Below, piece by piece: positions 1 through 13,900 of a stretch of 64,000 nt of DNA. The first letter of the stretch is position 1. Each line of letters starts with the position of its first letter. A model generated the notes under the pieces. It had not been told where the DNA came from. It was given only the letters and a program-made list of their open reading frames with translations, and made no database searches. The DNA comes from Wuchereria bancrofti (lineage: Eukaryota > Nematoda > Chromadorea > Rhabditida > Onchocercidae), in contig SSBO01000001.1 in NCBI GenBank assembly GCA_005281725.1, positions 3,394,399 to 3,458,398 of the forward strand, in the 5' to 3' direction. The translations under genes were made by a program, and so were the position numbers.

Positions 1-117
1 ATCTCAATACATGAAATGTCTAACTAATATTAACTGGCACATCATGGTTATGTAGAATTGTGCTCCCTAAGATGACAAATGATATCAGCAAGTGGCACGG
101 AAATGTAATGAAATTAC

Positions 118-465
118 CTCTTCCTGTTGATTTTGCACAATGGATAGTTTTTCAAGATCAACTTCCGGTACTTTATTCAGTGAAAATTGCTCTTCCTGAA
201 TTTCTCTCGATATATCATCGTTGTGATCATTATGAGTTGCGGATAGTATAAATAGCTCAGAATGGTCATCAAAGGCTGGATGAACTGATGCGTGATATCG
301 TTGACGTAAAGCAGTGATTCGTGCTTTTGGCTCATCCAATAATCCAAGATAAGCAATCATAATGAATATCCATAGTAGAGATACAGCAACCGCTGCCGTT
401 ATGTAGTTTGTATTCGTCCGCATGCTAGTAGCATTGATCGAAGAGTTTCGTATCACTTCATCCAA
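118..465 (-). CDS. First exon of a single-pass (type II-like) membrane protein, partial
   Basis: The frame opens with Met at 465 (a second Met at 417) and runs to a GAG|GTAATT donor at 118; the rest of the gene lies left of the window. A short polar N-terminus is followed by a hydrophobic segment of about 20 residues (AVAVSLLWIFIMIAYLGLL), then a hydrophilic stem rich in Asp, His and Glu. Short cytosolic tail, membrane anchor and polar stem are the architecture of Golgi type II enzymes such as glycosyltransferases, but no catalytic domain is visible, so that is only a suggestion. The polar region upstream of Met 417 makes either start possible. Confidence 0.55.
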
Positions 466-3400
466 ATCATTTTGCTATCGTTATGCCATTCATAAGACTC
501 ATTTGAAGTTTGATGAAATCACTGGAAAAGAATAGATAGCCCATATCACAGAGCGAAACATATTACAGGTACTGCCATTTCTGGGCAATATTATCAGACG
601 TTAATCACATCTCCAGGATTACTGGCTACAGCTGAGCTTATCTTCTACCAAGTACGCAACTGACGTCAAATACAACCGATTAAACCAACTACCATTTAAC
701 CGCTCGGATTATCTTTTGTTGGCTGGTAATATAGAATGACTCAATTTAAACTTCTGTTGAGTATGTCTTGGCCATATCTTATCACTTTCCAATCGGCCAC
801 TGCCGTCCCAGCAATGTAATCAGTGCTCCAGGTCAAATTTTGAAAAACTGTAACTTTATATAGCAGAAATTATTATCTCCTATCAAGCACTACATTTTCG
901 TTATTCTACTACTGCCCTGTATTCTTTTTTCTTAGCTTAGACATTCGTGAAGTAGAAAAAGTAAAGGGCGAATGAAGCACAGATTGTTCTATATCCTTCA
1001 GGAATAATTTTGAGCAGGGGAAAGATCAGGAGGGATAAATTAGAGAGGAATAGCTGAGCGTTCAATACAAGAGGGTGAAGTGTTTTCGACCATTTGTAAC
1101 AATGAAAGCTGAAGATAGCAGAATTTACTAAAATCCTCTTCTCCCAACTCGAATGATGAATTTCCTTATCGTTCCCTACGATAGCGATGAATCTCTTCTT
1201 CTTTGAAAGAGAACAAGAGGACAGAGAAGATCGCCATCAACAAACATGAACATTTTTTACAACAGAGCCGGTTTGACGAATATCTTAATGTGTGTGAGAG
1301 GTATTAGAGCAGGAATTTTCTTTGATATACCCCAACAGAGATCTTATCTTCCAAATAATTTCAGATAACCTTTTTACATCGTGAAAAGAATGACTTTAAA
1401 AATAATCTGTATGTTGAGGAAAATATTTTTGTCATTCCTTCAAGATTTTGTCCAAGCATAAGCGAAAATTATTAATAGTTGGGAAGATTAATCGCTTGAC
1501 TGATTATGATCAGGACATTGGTCAAAAGCTAAATACGACAGAGTGACACACACTTATATGGCGTAAGTCAGTAGCCAATATTAGGAGATGTAGAGAAAGT
1601 TGAGATCACTAGGAAGATAGAAATATGGAAATGAAGAAAAATACTTGATGATAATTTCTTGATAGGCCACTTATCAATTCTAGTGGGGACGAATGCAACA
1701 ACCCTGTCCTTACTTCACCATTGATATTTGATAACAGATTCAAAGACAAAAACCCTCAAATGCATTTATGAGATAGTCTCAGTTTCATCTAGAACGAGGC
1801 TTATAAAAATACTGCATAACTTGTTCGGCCCAACAATCATAAAACCAGCAATTCATTATCTCACCAAATGACCAAATATACGCTTACTACTTAACAGAAT
1901 CAAGAACTTCTTTTGACGACCTCCCTTCTGCAATACGATGATGCAATTCCTAACTAAATGGAATCATGTGACCTTGAAATTGAATGGTTAGATTAGGAAA
2001 TGAAAAGGCGAGTTCACTGTTTAAGGAATCCAAAAAGAAGAAAGGACACAAAATTGGTAATTCAGTTCATATTACATGTCAGATTTTTATACTTTCACCA
2101 ATAAAATGATAACTAATCTGAGCTAAATAGGCTGTGCTAATCGATTCATTCATGAATTAAACAGAAAATGTGTAAGAAAATTTTTAATATCTTTCTTCTC
2201 CACTACATATAAAAACTTAATGGTCCAAATTAATGGTTCAAAAACTACTTTATTTTTTCCTATGAAATATGTTAATGATACTTGGAAAATTTTAATAGTG
2301 TGTATTACATTCCATGTCGCATATGTTAAAAGAGAATAAAGCAATGCGTTAACGTATGCATGGATTGTATATGGAAGTGAAGAAGACGAAAAAATTAAAA
2401 TAAAATGAATATGCATTGGTCAGTAGTGATTATTATCCTCCATAGCACTAATATCACCATTGAAAGAAACTGTCACAAATATCTGTGACAAATGTTGGGA
2501 TACAAGCAGCTATTACACAGAATATATCGAAATCGTATTAAAAAGTAGTCCGTAGAGAGGAACATCCAGTGCGACCATCACAAACATAACATTGAACCAA
2601 TCTTTATTTGAATGAGTGTATAAGGTAAATTATGCGCAATTTAAGTGTCCTCTTCAGAAAGAGAGAGAGAGAGAGAGAGAGAAGGAAAGGTTGCACAAAA
2701 ACAGCAGCAATCTTCAACATGATGAGTGCGAGATTAAGTGCGAACTTTTTTAATTGAAGTTATTAAGAAAATTATTAAAACTAGAATAAAAAATTCATTT
2801 ATCATTAGGTAAAGAAAGATGAACTGTCGGAAAATAAAAAAAGAACATAATACTTTTTTATTGTAAATTAAAAGATGTAGTTTTAGTTTTAATGATTTTC
2901 TTAATATTTTCATTTAAAAAAATTGTAAATAAAAAACAAAATAAATCAAAAGATTAGGTTGATATTAAGAAAAAAGTATATTAAATCTCTAAAATTACTG
3001 TTACTGTCACTGAGCATAGGCTCTCAAAATTAATTAAAAGATAGAATGCCTTTAATATTTAATTTTGAAACCTAAATTATTCATCTTAAGTTAAAGATCT
3101 TAAGAACTTAGAAGAAATTTCCGAAACTTCAAAACAAGCTAAAGGTTAATTATTGACGATCTGTAATCATTTATATTAAAATTATAATTTAAAAATCTCG
3201 AAAAAAATCTCTATTGACAATCTCTGTTGAAAAATCTCTGTTGACAAACCTTAAAATTGCCTGGAATGATAGTTAAATGGCACAAATAGCAGAAGAAATA
3301 TCTTAGACACAATTTTACTCTCTGCTGAAAAATTCGCTTCTCCTTGAGACAATCTATTTCACAAGTCTGAAATCAGAAGATCCGTAATAAGTGATTGCAG

Positions 3401-3867
3401 TTTAAAAAAGGCTTTCCATTTTGTGACTGTTGGAAGCAGGGAGTTCACGAGGGGTCAGGGAGTTTTGTAACTGCATAGGGGAGGGGAGAAGGTCAACCGA
3501 TGATCAGTTGAGTTTCTTTTTGAATAACCATCATCTAGTCTTGTTTGCTTGAAGAGGACCAAATTCGGTAAGTTGAACATGACTTGATCAGGCAAGGTCA
3601 AGTAAGTAATGAATAAAAGACTGAATGAAATCTTATTTTTTCTTGGTAGTGTATGATTTATTAAACTTCATCTTTCTTTCTGGCGGCATTTCTTCTCCTC
3701 ACTCAATTAACTGAACATTTTTTGTAGAACAATTCAAGAAAAGGGTAAAAAATTTGAGGACATGGTACTGTATGGGTTTCATATGGGTGTTTTTTATTTG
3801 TTTTAGGAAACGAATGATTGCTTGTGCACCGTCACAGATTGTTCTTACATTGTTCTGAAGGGCTTAT
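466..3867. other. Intergenic stretch, no gene seen
   Basis: About 3.4 kb of AT-rich sequence between the divergent left-edge gene and the zinc-finger gene. No ORF with coding character or paired splice sites was recognised. It should hold the promoters of both flanking genes. It contains a (GA)n microsatellite. A possible trans-splice acceptor (tgttttag) lies near 3806, about 60 bases before the zinc-finger ATG. Confidence 0.5.
2661..2682. repeat. (GA)11 microsatellite
   Basis: Eleven uninterrupted GA dinucleotides in intergenic DNA. GA/CT tracts are common near animal promoters, but no function can be shown here. Confidence 0.95.
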
Positions 3868-6785
3868 ATGGCGGCTGAAAATGGTCAACTTGAGGAAGTG
3901 AGGTAAGTGTACTGATGGTACTTTAACGTAGAATGTTGCTTTTATCATTTATGATAATCCTACTAACATTTTATCGAGGAAATCTTTTTAGGTACATTCA
4001 TTGTTTATTATGCAATGATAGTAAGCCATTCAAAGGTTTTTTGTCACACATTCGAGAAAAGCATGTCAATTATTATCGTTATAATTGTGCGAAGTGCGCT
4101 TTCAAATCTGATAATGAAGAAGACAGTGCCTTACATTCTTTTGAAAAAAATCATCATGTGAAGGTTAAGTTCCTTTATTAATTTCCAAATGGATGATGCC
4201 GTATCAATGACATTATCATATATCGATTTTAACAAAAAATTATGAACTCTTTTAATATCACCTGTGTTTTGATTTCACTTTTTACTGTCTGTTGTTTTAT
4301 TTTTCGTGAAGAACTCAATTAAAACTACGAATTTTTAGTTCGATAACGCTAACTACCACGAATATTTGGCAGTTAAGATCTTCCAGGACTGTTGCCGTGA
4401 ACAATTTGTTATTCGACATAGAATGGAGAAACATAAAAACTTTGTCCCAAAGTGAATTTTAAAAGTTTGTTGTTGTTTGTATCTACTTCTTTATTGACAC
4501 CTCCATTGCCATCTCAAGCTTCTGAGTTAAATCCATAAGTGTGATTTAGTTGCAAACAGTTCTGATGAGCTTAAACTGTTGAAGCATTCAGACCGACAAA
4601 GAGAAGGAGGAATTGGAATTCGTGTTCAGATATTCAAAAGGTTCAAAGTCCAAAAAAATCCAAGTTGAAAACGAATAATAACACATGTACGTCTAGTTTG
4701 TTGAAGCATGAAGTAGATTTGCAAGCGATATCGGAAAATCAAAGGAATTCTGGAATTACTACGAATCCAAGAAAATGCTTAAGTAAGTTGATTTCAGAAT
4801 CTTAGTTATTCTAGAGAGATATATAAAGTTAAAAAGAAAAATTGCAACTGGGAAAATTCTTTTTGGAAAGAAAACATTAATCTTGATAAATTCAGATGAT
4901 GTGGAAAAACCTGAATCCGGAATTCACACCACCAAAATTCTTTCTAAAGCTGCTGCTGATGATAGTGAATCCTATAAATTGTCAGAATCTGATGGCCAAA
5001 CACTTTGTGCTTTGGGGCTATTCTCTGACGCTTTGGAAAATGCTGAAACTACCAGTTCTGATAAGCTTCTAAACGCTAATACTGTTAATAATGTTGTTTC
5101 GATTGATGGGGAAGTCAGTAAACCTAACAGGAATACTTTTGACCCTAAAAGACGAACAGCAGAGGTATTTTTCTTCCTGTTTTTCTAAGCTGCTACTTTT
5201 TAACGTCTTTATTTATTCATCTCTTCTATCTGCAGCTTGATGGGATTCAAAGCATAAGAAATTTAACCTCAGTAGTATATACAGTGGAGTTATAATCTTT
5301 GAAAAGAAATAAAAATTGCAGCATTTTGTAGTAACTTTTATTCGGTTTTATTTAATTTAATAATTGCTGAAAATTTCTTTTTAGAATAGTTCTGTTCCAT
5401 TGGTTACAACGTTGAAACTAAATACTACATGTCGTAAATGCGGAAAGGTTAATAGATTTTGCTAAATGTTACATTTATTGATTTCAGCTGAAATTTTCAT
5501 TACGTATAAGCAGAGTCGTTTTAGTTCAACGGTAAAGCGTTAAACGGAAGTCACTGAATTTATTGAGTAAGGGAAATAATATCTTGTAAATTTTGTTTAG
5601 AATATAATATGAAAAAGCCAGCCAATAACTCCTGAAAAAAACGTGAATTGGGATACTGGAAGTAAGAAACGTGAATATAATATTAGAAGTATTGATCTTT
5701 GTTCGAGTAATAGCTTCAGTCAAACAATTATGAAAGTACCGTTGAAATTTCAGGATGTAGGTGTCGATTACATTGCTAAGAAAACGCATGCTTTGCAGTT
5801 TCACTTTACTCAAGATGACGATCCGGAAATCGCCGAATTGTTACCAGCTACTGTAAAAGCCTGCTTTCCATATTCTTTATCTTGGAGTGATTATCAGGTA
5901 AACCATTCCATCATCATTAGATACTATTTTCAATAGTTTGTTGATATTATTAAAATGACTGTTGAAGCACAACGGTTGTGTGCTAGAGGTTTAATATGTT
6001 GGCACAGTTGGTTGCTTTCGGATGTTCTGAAATTACTGCTTGGTGCGAAAAGCATCGAAATTGTCATATAGCATGCGGAGCGTAATGGACATGAGCAAAA
6101 AAAATTGTTTAGTATAACCGTATCAGAATAATGTCAGAAAAAAAAAACCTAAACAGATGTATAAACAGATCTAATTTGTAGTGCACGGAATGTGGAAAGG
6201 CGTTAGGAACACATGGTAGTCGAAGAAATCATGTTTTAAAAGAACATTTTTATTGGTCTACTATCTGTCCACTCTCTGGTTGTACGACCGTTATCAGTGC
6301 TGTTGGTAATCTGGAAGAACATTTTAAGGTGTACCTTTTTCTTTATTAATTGATAGAGTTATTTTGTTTTTGTTTTTTTTATGTTTCTTATTTACAGAAT
6401 AAGAAAAAGGTTTTGGATACGTAACTAGGAAAAAATAATTGTGTAGATGTGGAAGATAAAGAACTTATCACATCTTTTTTTCTTTGTCCGTGAGTTAACT
6501 GAACCATTTTGTATTTGTATGTTTAAAGTCTTTTTTAGTTAGAGCATAATATTTCGATGTCGAAAATGCCAAAAGGATTAAGACAAAAGCTCATAAAGAT
6601 GAAAAATGACCGAAAAAATGATTTACATCGACAGGTTTGTTTTTTCTTGAAACCTCTTTGATTGTTTCCTTATTATGAAAGACTTAACACTACTTTTTAG
6701 TCAGGTTTCTTTTCAGACACAATAATTTTACTATTTTTACTGTTAAATACTTTTGGCAATGGATTAGAGAGGTGAGGATTATTCT

Positions 6786-6823
<38 letters not shown>

Positions 6824-7619
6824 GCAGGCAGTGAATACCAATTTTTGCGCATAAGTAATTATTTATATTTTGTAATAAATCTTTGAGGTTTATTTCAGTT
6901 GAGTCACTGTTTCCCCTGCTCGTTGCCTCCAAAGAGACAAATTACATCCAAAGAATCAGCATCTGATAGCAAGCATTTACCAAAACCAAGCATTACATCC
7001 GTCCTTTCTTCTCTTCTACATTCTCAGCCCATTAATTATGCGAAGAAAAAAAATTTCACATACTCGTCGTCAGATACCGAATCAAGTTCTGGGGACGATG
7101 AAGATAATTCAGGAATAAAAGACGAAGAGCATGATGTAGTGAATGAAAAAGGTGAAAAAACATTTCACGTAATTTGATTTACGAACTTTGCTTTATGGCA
7201 TTTCTGTTTCAGTTGGAACATTATATTATATTTTTTGATGTAATTGGAATTATTTAATATCGGTTTGTGAAGGTAGAGCTGTTTTCACAGATTTATAGGT
7301 TGTTGATTACAAATGTATAGCGTTTACAAGCAGTGTTTACAGGATTTATAGTGTCAAGTACAAAACATTAGATTGATGAATAAGGATTTTACAGTATACA
7401 GAGTTAACTATTTCTAAATTTTCTATTGCTGTCTTGAGCAAAACCTGTGAACTTACAAATGCAATTGGTTCCACAGAATGTTCAAAAAATGTGAGCGATT
7501 TGGGTTCGATTATTACTTGCGATAATTTTTGTGATCACGAGAAGCGTGGCGATGTAGGAGACAAAGAACAGCGCTGCTCGACAATATGTCATTCGCGGTG
7601 TTTCGGAAGTAGTGAATAG
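3868..7619 (+). CDS. C2H2 zinc-finger protein (about 575 aa, 15-exon model)
   Basis: Model exons: 3868-3902, 3992-4163, 4339-4451, 4560-4640, 4697-4782, 4896-5164, 5236-5271, 5385-5447, 5488-5531, 5720-5897, 6182-6328, 6408-6419, 6539-6634, 6899-7151, 7477-7619; all phases agree. Two classical fingers lie near the N-terminus (CLLC-x11-H-x4-H and CAKC-x12-H-x5-H). An isolated CRKCGK half-finger is in exon 8. Two more fingers sit in exon 11 (CTECGK...H-x4-H and CPLSGC...H). The C-terminal part is Ser- and acid-rich (SSDTESSSGDDEDNSG). This suggests a nucleic-acid-binding nuclear protein. I do not recognise the orthologue. Exons 1-2, 6, 10-11 and 13-14 are well supported. Exons 7-9, 12, the start of exon 10 and the last junction are weaker, and the stop is tentative. 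Confidence 0.7.
6789..6818. repeat. (TA)15 microsatellite in an intron of the zinc-finger gene
   Basis: Uninterrupted TA repeat in the intron between 6634 and 6899. It creates a meaningless alternating Tyr-Ile reading frame on the minus strand. Confidence 0.95.
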
Positions 7620-10600
7620 TTTGACTACATGGTTTAAAAGATGCGAGGTAGAGACTTATTGATTGCTAAAAACTGTTCATTATTACAATCCAGGGCGTTT
7701 TTTTTAAGCATTTACTTCTAGTTTTGTTTTAATTTTGAATTATTCCTGCAGCGTGTGGGATATTATCTTCACTTTTGCCAGTGTTAGATTCTTGAGAATT
7801 AGTTCACCTCCAAGATAACGCCGTCATGTTTATTGTAAATATGATTACCTTTCTACACCTTCTTTCCTTCACATGCAATATACTCTTCACAACTAAAAAA
7901 TAGAAAAAAGGAAACCTAATTTCTCTATTACAGTGCCGTGTTTAATACGAAAGCGTACAATTTCAGTTTGCGAATTCAGCATGTCTATAGTTTTATGTTA
8001 TTCTTTAATGACTGTCATTTTTGATACTGATTTATTTTTTAAACATTTTTTAGGCGCGAAAAATGTTTCGGAATTTCATACGTGGACATGTCTTTCGAGA
8101 ACGCTTTCGAGCAATCGTCGACTTTTACCAAATCAATTTCTATGAATGTGTTCCTTATGACTTAGAAATATGCTAATTTTTTAATTCTATATACAATTTG
8201 TGTTTTTGAAAAAATTGACGAATGTTCCTTGCCCAAAAAATTAGTGGGTATTTTTATATAATTTGAATTGTTTTACTCGCTGCTAATTTTATATCTTAAA
8301 TATTGTTCTGATCATCTGGTAATCAAACGGTTGGATTGTTCTTTGGAAAGTCAATGTCTTTACCCCGACTGTATTGATCTGATTAAGCAATTTTTATATA
8401 TTTATGTTTTATGTTATGCAGATCAATTAGTCTTCATTAGTTACCTCTTTAACACACATTCGAAATATGGACAACTTTTTTATATTATGCAAATTGTTAT
8501 TACTTTTTTGTTGTTCACCAAAGGAGGGATAAGATTATCGAATGATTTAATGGCTATGAAATACTTAAGCTATAATAAGTGTATGAGCTACTGACACTTT
8601 GCAGTGTCCACTAAATCAAGTACATCAGGTAAACAATGGTTCAAATGGTAACATTTTTTAATTGGTTTTACCATTATCCGTTTGCTCCCAGTCATTTAGA
8701 TAATGGGGATGGATTTCATTATTCATTAACTTCCTCACTAGTTCAAAGAATTCTTCCAATGTACTTGATAAAATGTATTGTCTTTACTGTAAAGGACTGT
8801 AACTTGTGCTTCCTTGGAGAAATTATAGCAATTGTTAGAGTTAGCAACATGGAGGTTTAAGAAGCTAATCTCATATCTTGAAGCATCCTTCATAATTTCC
8901 AAGAATGCATTAAACATGGATTCGGTTATTGCTTTTCCGAGATCTCAAAAATTATACTGGTTTAAACATAGTCTTTAAGGTCGTATCGGCACTCATTTTT
9001 GGATGGCAATAGCTGTATTTTGCAATACAGTATTTTAAGGATTATTCTGATAAGAAAAACATTGAGCTTATGTTAATTTCGAAGGGATTTTAAGACTCGC
9101 GGTCACTATTTCATTGGCTTATTTTTTCATATGAGTTACATTTCTAGAATTTTATTCACCTTTGATGCAAGCGAAATTATTTTTCTTGAAGGAGCTCTAC
9201 ACAGCATTAAAATTTAAAATATGTTTCGTCGCAGACCGGCTTTTGTTATGCAATACATAATATTACACATGTTGATCTTGTTAGACAAACTTTAAATGCG
9301 GAGTGTCATATTTGGACTTTCATTATTTTATGAGAGGGGGAGGGTAGGTTAGGCCCAGGCTTAAGGCAATTCCTGCACTTATGTCCTGGTCCAAGGTCCT
9401 TTGAAATCAATGAAACAAATATCAATGAAGTTCGAGTATAATCACTTCTGCAAAGGACTTTAATCCTATATTAAGTTTTATTAAACAGATTAATATGCGA
9501 TTCAATTATTTTCTTGAATTATAGAGAGAGACTGATAGATAGTTTAGCAAATGCTTAAATGGAGGAAATGAAAGGGAAGCCGTTTATCTTCAATATTATT
9601 GAATGAAATGACTGAATTGCTGTTGACAAATGATATTTATATTGCCAAACAATATGCGAGTGAGATATCATACTATTTCATATTCTCTGTTGACATATTT
9701 TTTTCAAAAAAAAATATTGCTTAATTGAAACTTCTTTTCTCTTCTTTGAATCTTATATTTGCCGTGAAGAGAGTTGTAAGGTTGAATGAATGACATAGTA
9801 GGATGAAAATAAGCAATGATAAGTATGAAGATTAGTACAGTGAGGGCCATTGAAATGTTATTTTTACAACATAACAAAAGAAGAATGGTGACATGTTAAA
9901 TTACTACTTTAACTAACTTGCACGGTAGAAGCATTTCAAGACTTCTCGAATTCATAATTGTTTGCTTTCCAATTGCAAGCTGAAACACTCTGTTACTTTG
10001 CCTTGACGTTCTTGTTTAGTTTGACTATTTGTAGCAACACTGCTGCTAATACTGTGAAGTTTATTTTTTTATTTACTATTCTGAGCCATTATTTCGACTT
10101 TTTGAGTATTTTGAGCCAAGGCAAAGTAACAGAGTGGTCCACTTCAACCATTCAGCTGTGGTACAAAATTTGAAGTTACTAATTGTATGTTTGGACTTTT
10201 CATGAATTCAGGAATGGGTTTAAATGTCAGATCACAATTGGAACGAGAGTACGACCACCATAACAAAAGTCGGAATTAACATGACAGGAATTGCTTGGTT
10301 GAATCTTAAGGGTTGCATTCTTGGCTAGAGGAAGAACTGACGTTTTCATTGTGATCCCTTACATTTGCTCGCTTACATAAAATGAAGTAACGGTAAGGAT
10401 GTTGGAAGATGAGCTCTTTTTAGTGGGCCATATTAACATTCCCTGTTTTGCCAATCCTTTCAGTATTGTTGCTAGAGTCGTTATTTAAAAGAATTCACGC
10501 ATGTGATATGCATGACGCATTTCTTGCAGTAATCACACTGCAATATTAACGCGTCATCTCAAATATAATTAATAATCCACAGATCATGTTGGTCCTTTAT

Positions 10601-10968
10601 TCTTTCACATTTTTGTTTTCGATGAACCTTTATTGTTACCACTTTCTTTGTTGTCACATTTCTGTGAGGACTAAAAGAACCAGTCCTGCCTTAAAATATA
10701 CATTACTCTCAGTGTAACTTTTCTCCAATCTAATCAAGTATTCTTTTATTAAAATTCATAAGGACTCAAATTACACTCAACTGTAATCTTTTACTTCTCG
10801 TCTCATACTCAGTTTCTGTCAGCTGTCTCTCTACTTCCTATATCAATTCGGCTAATTCATCCAAGAAATCTTTACTTATCGCACGTACAAGCGCGTGTTG
10901 CTTCGTGAAATAACTCAAACTATTTCCAGACTTACTGTCAGAGAATAAGGTTAAGTGGTAACGCAGCG
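7620..10968. other. Intergenic stretch, no convincing gene
   Basis: AT-rich DNA between the zinc-finger gene and rbm-26. Open frames at 7933-8145, 8268-8594 and 8636-8860 have no flanking splice sites or recognisable similarity and are taken as chance. It carries a 20-bp inverted repeat. Upstream of rbm-26, a TTTCCAG acceptor near 10930 may be the spliced-leader site. Confidence 0.5.
9986..10136. repeat. Perfect 20-bp inverted repeat with about 111-bp spacer
   Basis: Left arm 9986-10005 reads CACTCTGTTACTTTGCCTTG and right arm 10117-10136 is its exact reverse complement. A further AGCTGAA/TTCAGCT pair lies just outside the arms, offset by extra bases on the right. Possible small non-autonomous element (MITE-like) or a hairpin-forming RNA. 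No target-site duplication was identified. Confidence 0.75.
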
Positions 10969-13900
10969 ATGATTATAGAAGCACCGGAGGCGCTGCGCAC
11001 GTGGCTTACCAGAGAAATGGCACCAATGTAAGACTTTTTTCTAATGTTGTTTTTATACTTGATCAATTTCATTGGAAGTATTTTAATCATTCTCAGCATT
11101 CTAACCACTTGTCATTTTCAGATGTGATGCTGAACCAGCAGCTCTTGCTAAGTATGTACTGGCCCTATTACGTAAGGACAAACCAGAATCAGAGTTGATG
11201 GAATTCTGCATTGAACAACTTGACGTTTTCTTGCAAACAAGTACGATCTTACGTTTTTTGAAATATTCTATTCTTTAAGTATCACTTCCATTCCCCTCGT
11301 TACTCCTTCCCATAGTGAGAAAATAAAACTGTTCTACTCGTAGGTTATGGAACTATGAAATAGAAGTGAGGCTCATTGCCCACTTTGTTTTTATTTAACA
11401 TCATATATTTGTCGAATTTATTAACTTTTATTAAAAAAATATCTAGCTTTTTATTAAATAGTATAACAACATTTTTCTTCCAGAAGCGAGACCTTTTGTG
11501 GAGAAATTGTTTCGTATCATCAGGGAACGTAGCTACATAACAGCTGCCACAACAACGCCAGTTACTGTTCCTATGTTACAGTCAAAGAATTCTTTTCCAA
11601 TGTGTGAAAAAAAGAAGGATAATGATGAGCGAAAAGAAATGAAAGAGAAAAGAGAAAGTGTCAAGAGAAAAACTATCAGTCAAGGTGATAAAGAAAGGGA
11701 ACAACAAAAGGTTAGGGTGTTTAACCACTATTCATAATTTCTTTGCTTTCTCAGAAATGAAACATAAACGGAAGTATTTTACATGAAGTTTCAGACTCGA
11801 GATGAGAAGGAGAGTGAGAAGATATCCACATCTGAAACAGTTCCGGGACCACCTCAAAAAACAGCACGAAAAAGAATCTCTCCTCCAATAGATGTCCCTC
11901 AACGTGAAGAATCCCGTCGCGATCATTCAGCAAATCGGTAAATTCTTTTATAGTGCAAGTCACATGATGAGAACGATGATCCTGAGTTTGTTTTTGTGAA
12001 TGGATTAGTGGTAAATACAAAATGGTCGTAGGTCGTTATGTTCTGTGTTTTCAAGGTTTGAAAGACGACGTAGCCGATCACCACGTGAAAGGCGACTAGA
12101 ACGTGGAGATCGAAACTTAGATCGACGTATGGCACCTCTGCCTGCACGAATGCAGCATTGGCAATCAGACCGATACAAAACTGACCGTCCAGAACGATTA
12201 GAACGCAAACGATCTCGTTCACCGCGTTCTCCTTATGAAAGGCAAAGGTATGTTTTCTAAGCAATAGGAAGCATTTTTGCTAAGTGGCTTAGTCATATGT
12301 AAATTATCTTAAAACTCATAAGTTTTTTTGTATTCTGAAGTGTAGCTGAGATGCTAACGAACTTATACACAGTCACTTGCATCTACCGCTCCTTCTGTTG
12401 GTTTTTAATAATGTGCTACAGACGCGAAAAAAGTGGTGAGCCAGAAATACGAAAAAAAAAACGTTGTCGTGATTACGATGAAAAAGGGTACTGCATGAAG
12501 GGAGATCAATGCATTTATGATCATGGACCAGATCCAGTCGTTGTAGATGATATTGCTCTAGAAAAAATGGTAACCAATGGAGCAAAACCTGCTGTGACTC
12601 AAATTGCCACCAATTTTTCGGTACCACCACCTGGTTACACACCGCTGAATCCTCCACCTCCTGGTGTTGACAATGTATATGCTACAAATTCAGCCACTGT
12701 TGGATCAGCCGCTCTTTCGGAAGGTTTGTTTCTTCAGTTTACATTTTCTATGTTGCTTTGAATTTTTTAAAACAATTTGATGTCTGCATTTCTGTTTATC
12801 TGTTGAAGATAGAATTTACAAATTCGTATTTTACAGGATATAATCCTGAGGCTCCAGCACTGAGCGCCTCTTCGTTACCAATTGTAGCAGCAGCACATTC
12901 GCTAGATTTTTCGGTACCGCCACCACCGATCCCTTCAGTTGTAGTAAATCAGCCTTGGAGACCAACAACTTATACAGTACCTGCCATATCATCATCTGTT
13001 TTAATTCATCCTGCGGCCAATACCTATGACCCAACGCATTCCTCCACTACTGTTCCATCGCATAATATCACCCAGGTTTGTCATCCTTATAATCTGTAAT
13101 AAATATATTGTTTTGTTGGAATGCACTGTCTCAACTGTGTTGCCAGTAATTTAATAAGGCTTATTGCTTCATATATCATTAAAGAATCAATCTTGTTTTC
13201 TACTTTATAGAAACTGGAAGTAGATATTTGTCTTTAGAACTAAAGTTCAATGCTGCCAACTGAATGTTATTTTATTGCAGTTATTTGAAAATTTTTTAAG
13301 CTAACAACTGGTCAAAAACGACGAGGAAGAGGAGGTAGTGCTAGTAACACAGGACGATACGGTCAAATTGTGGGTGCTGTGAACAGGACGCTTCAAGTGC
13401 GTAAGATACCTGCAGAACTGAACAATATTGCAAAACTGAATGAACACTTTGGACAGTTCGGGCAGATCGTTAATATGCAGGTAAAGAATATTTTAGAATC
13501 CCAAGTTTAGAATTAGTTCTGGATTTAACGAGGTATTTTTGAGTAGCAAGTAATCTAGTAAGGACAGCGTTGGAAACATTGAAGTCGTAAAGATCGCTTC
13601 TGTTTTCATATCGGTATTGCTGATTCTGAAGTGCAGTAGTATGGCAAGTTCCACCACTCTTGATCCGGTTTTTTTTCTTTTTTTTTTCAAATTACCTATT
13701 CCTGTTTCTATTCAAGATCTCTGAAAATGCAACTTTTTTTGTTTAGGTTTGTTTCGAGGGTGATCCAGAAGCAGCACTTATTACTTATGCAAATCGATAT
13801 GAAGCAGTTGCAGCATATAAGAGTACAGTGCCAATACTCAATAATCGTTTCATTAAAGTATTTTGGCACAGTACGAATGGACAAGCAAATAATACTATAA

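Noticed and set aside
5505..5560. tRNA-like stretch (TTTTAGTTCAACGGTAAAGCG resembles a D-arm/A box)
   Set aside because: No B box (GGTTCGANNCC-like) follows at the right distance and no acceptor stem pairs; it also overlaps a plausible exon of the zinc-finger gene.
8268..8594. 108-codon plus-strand frame, hydrophobic and Leu/Tyr/Ile-rich
   Set aside because: Composition is what translated AT-rich DNA gives; no splice signals, family similarity or start context.
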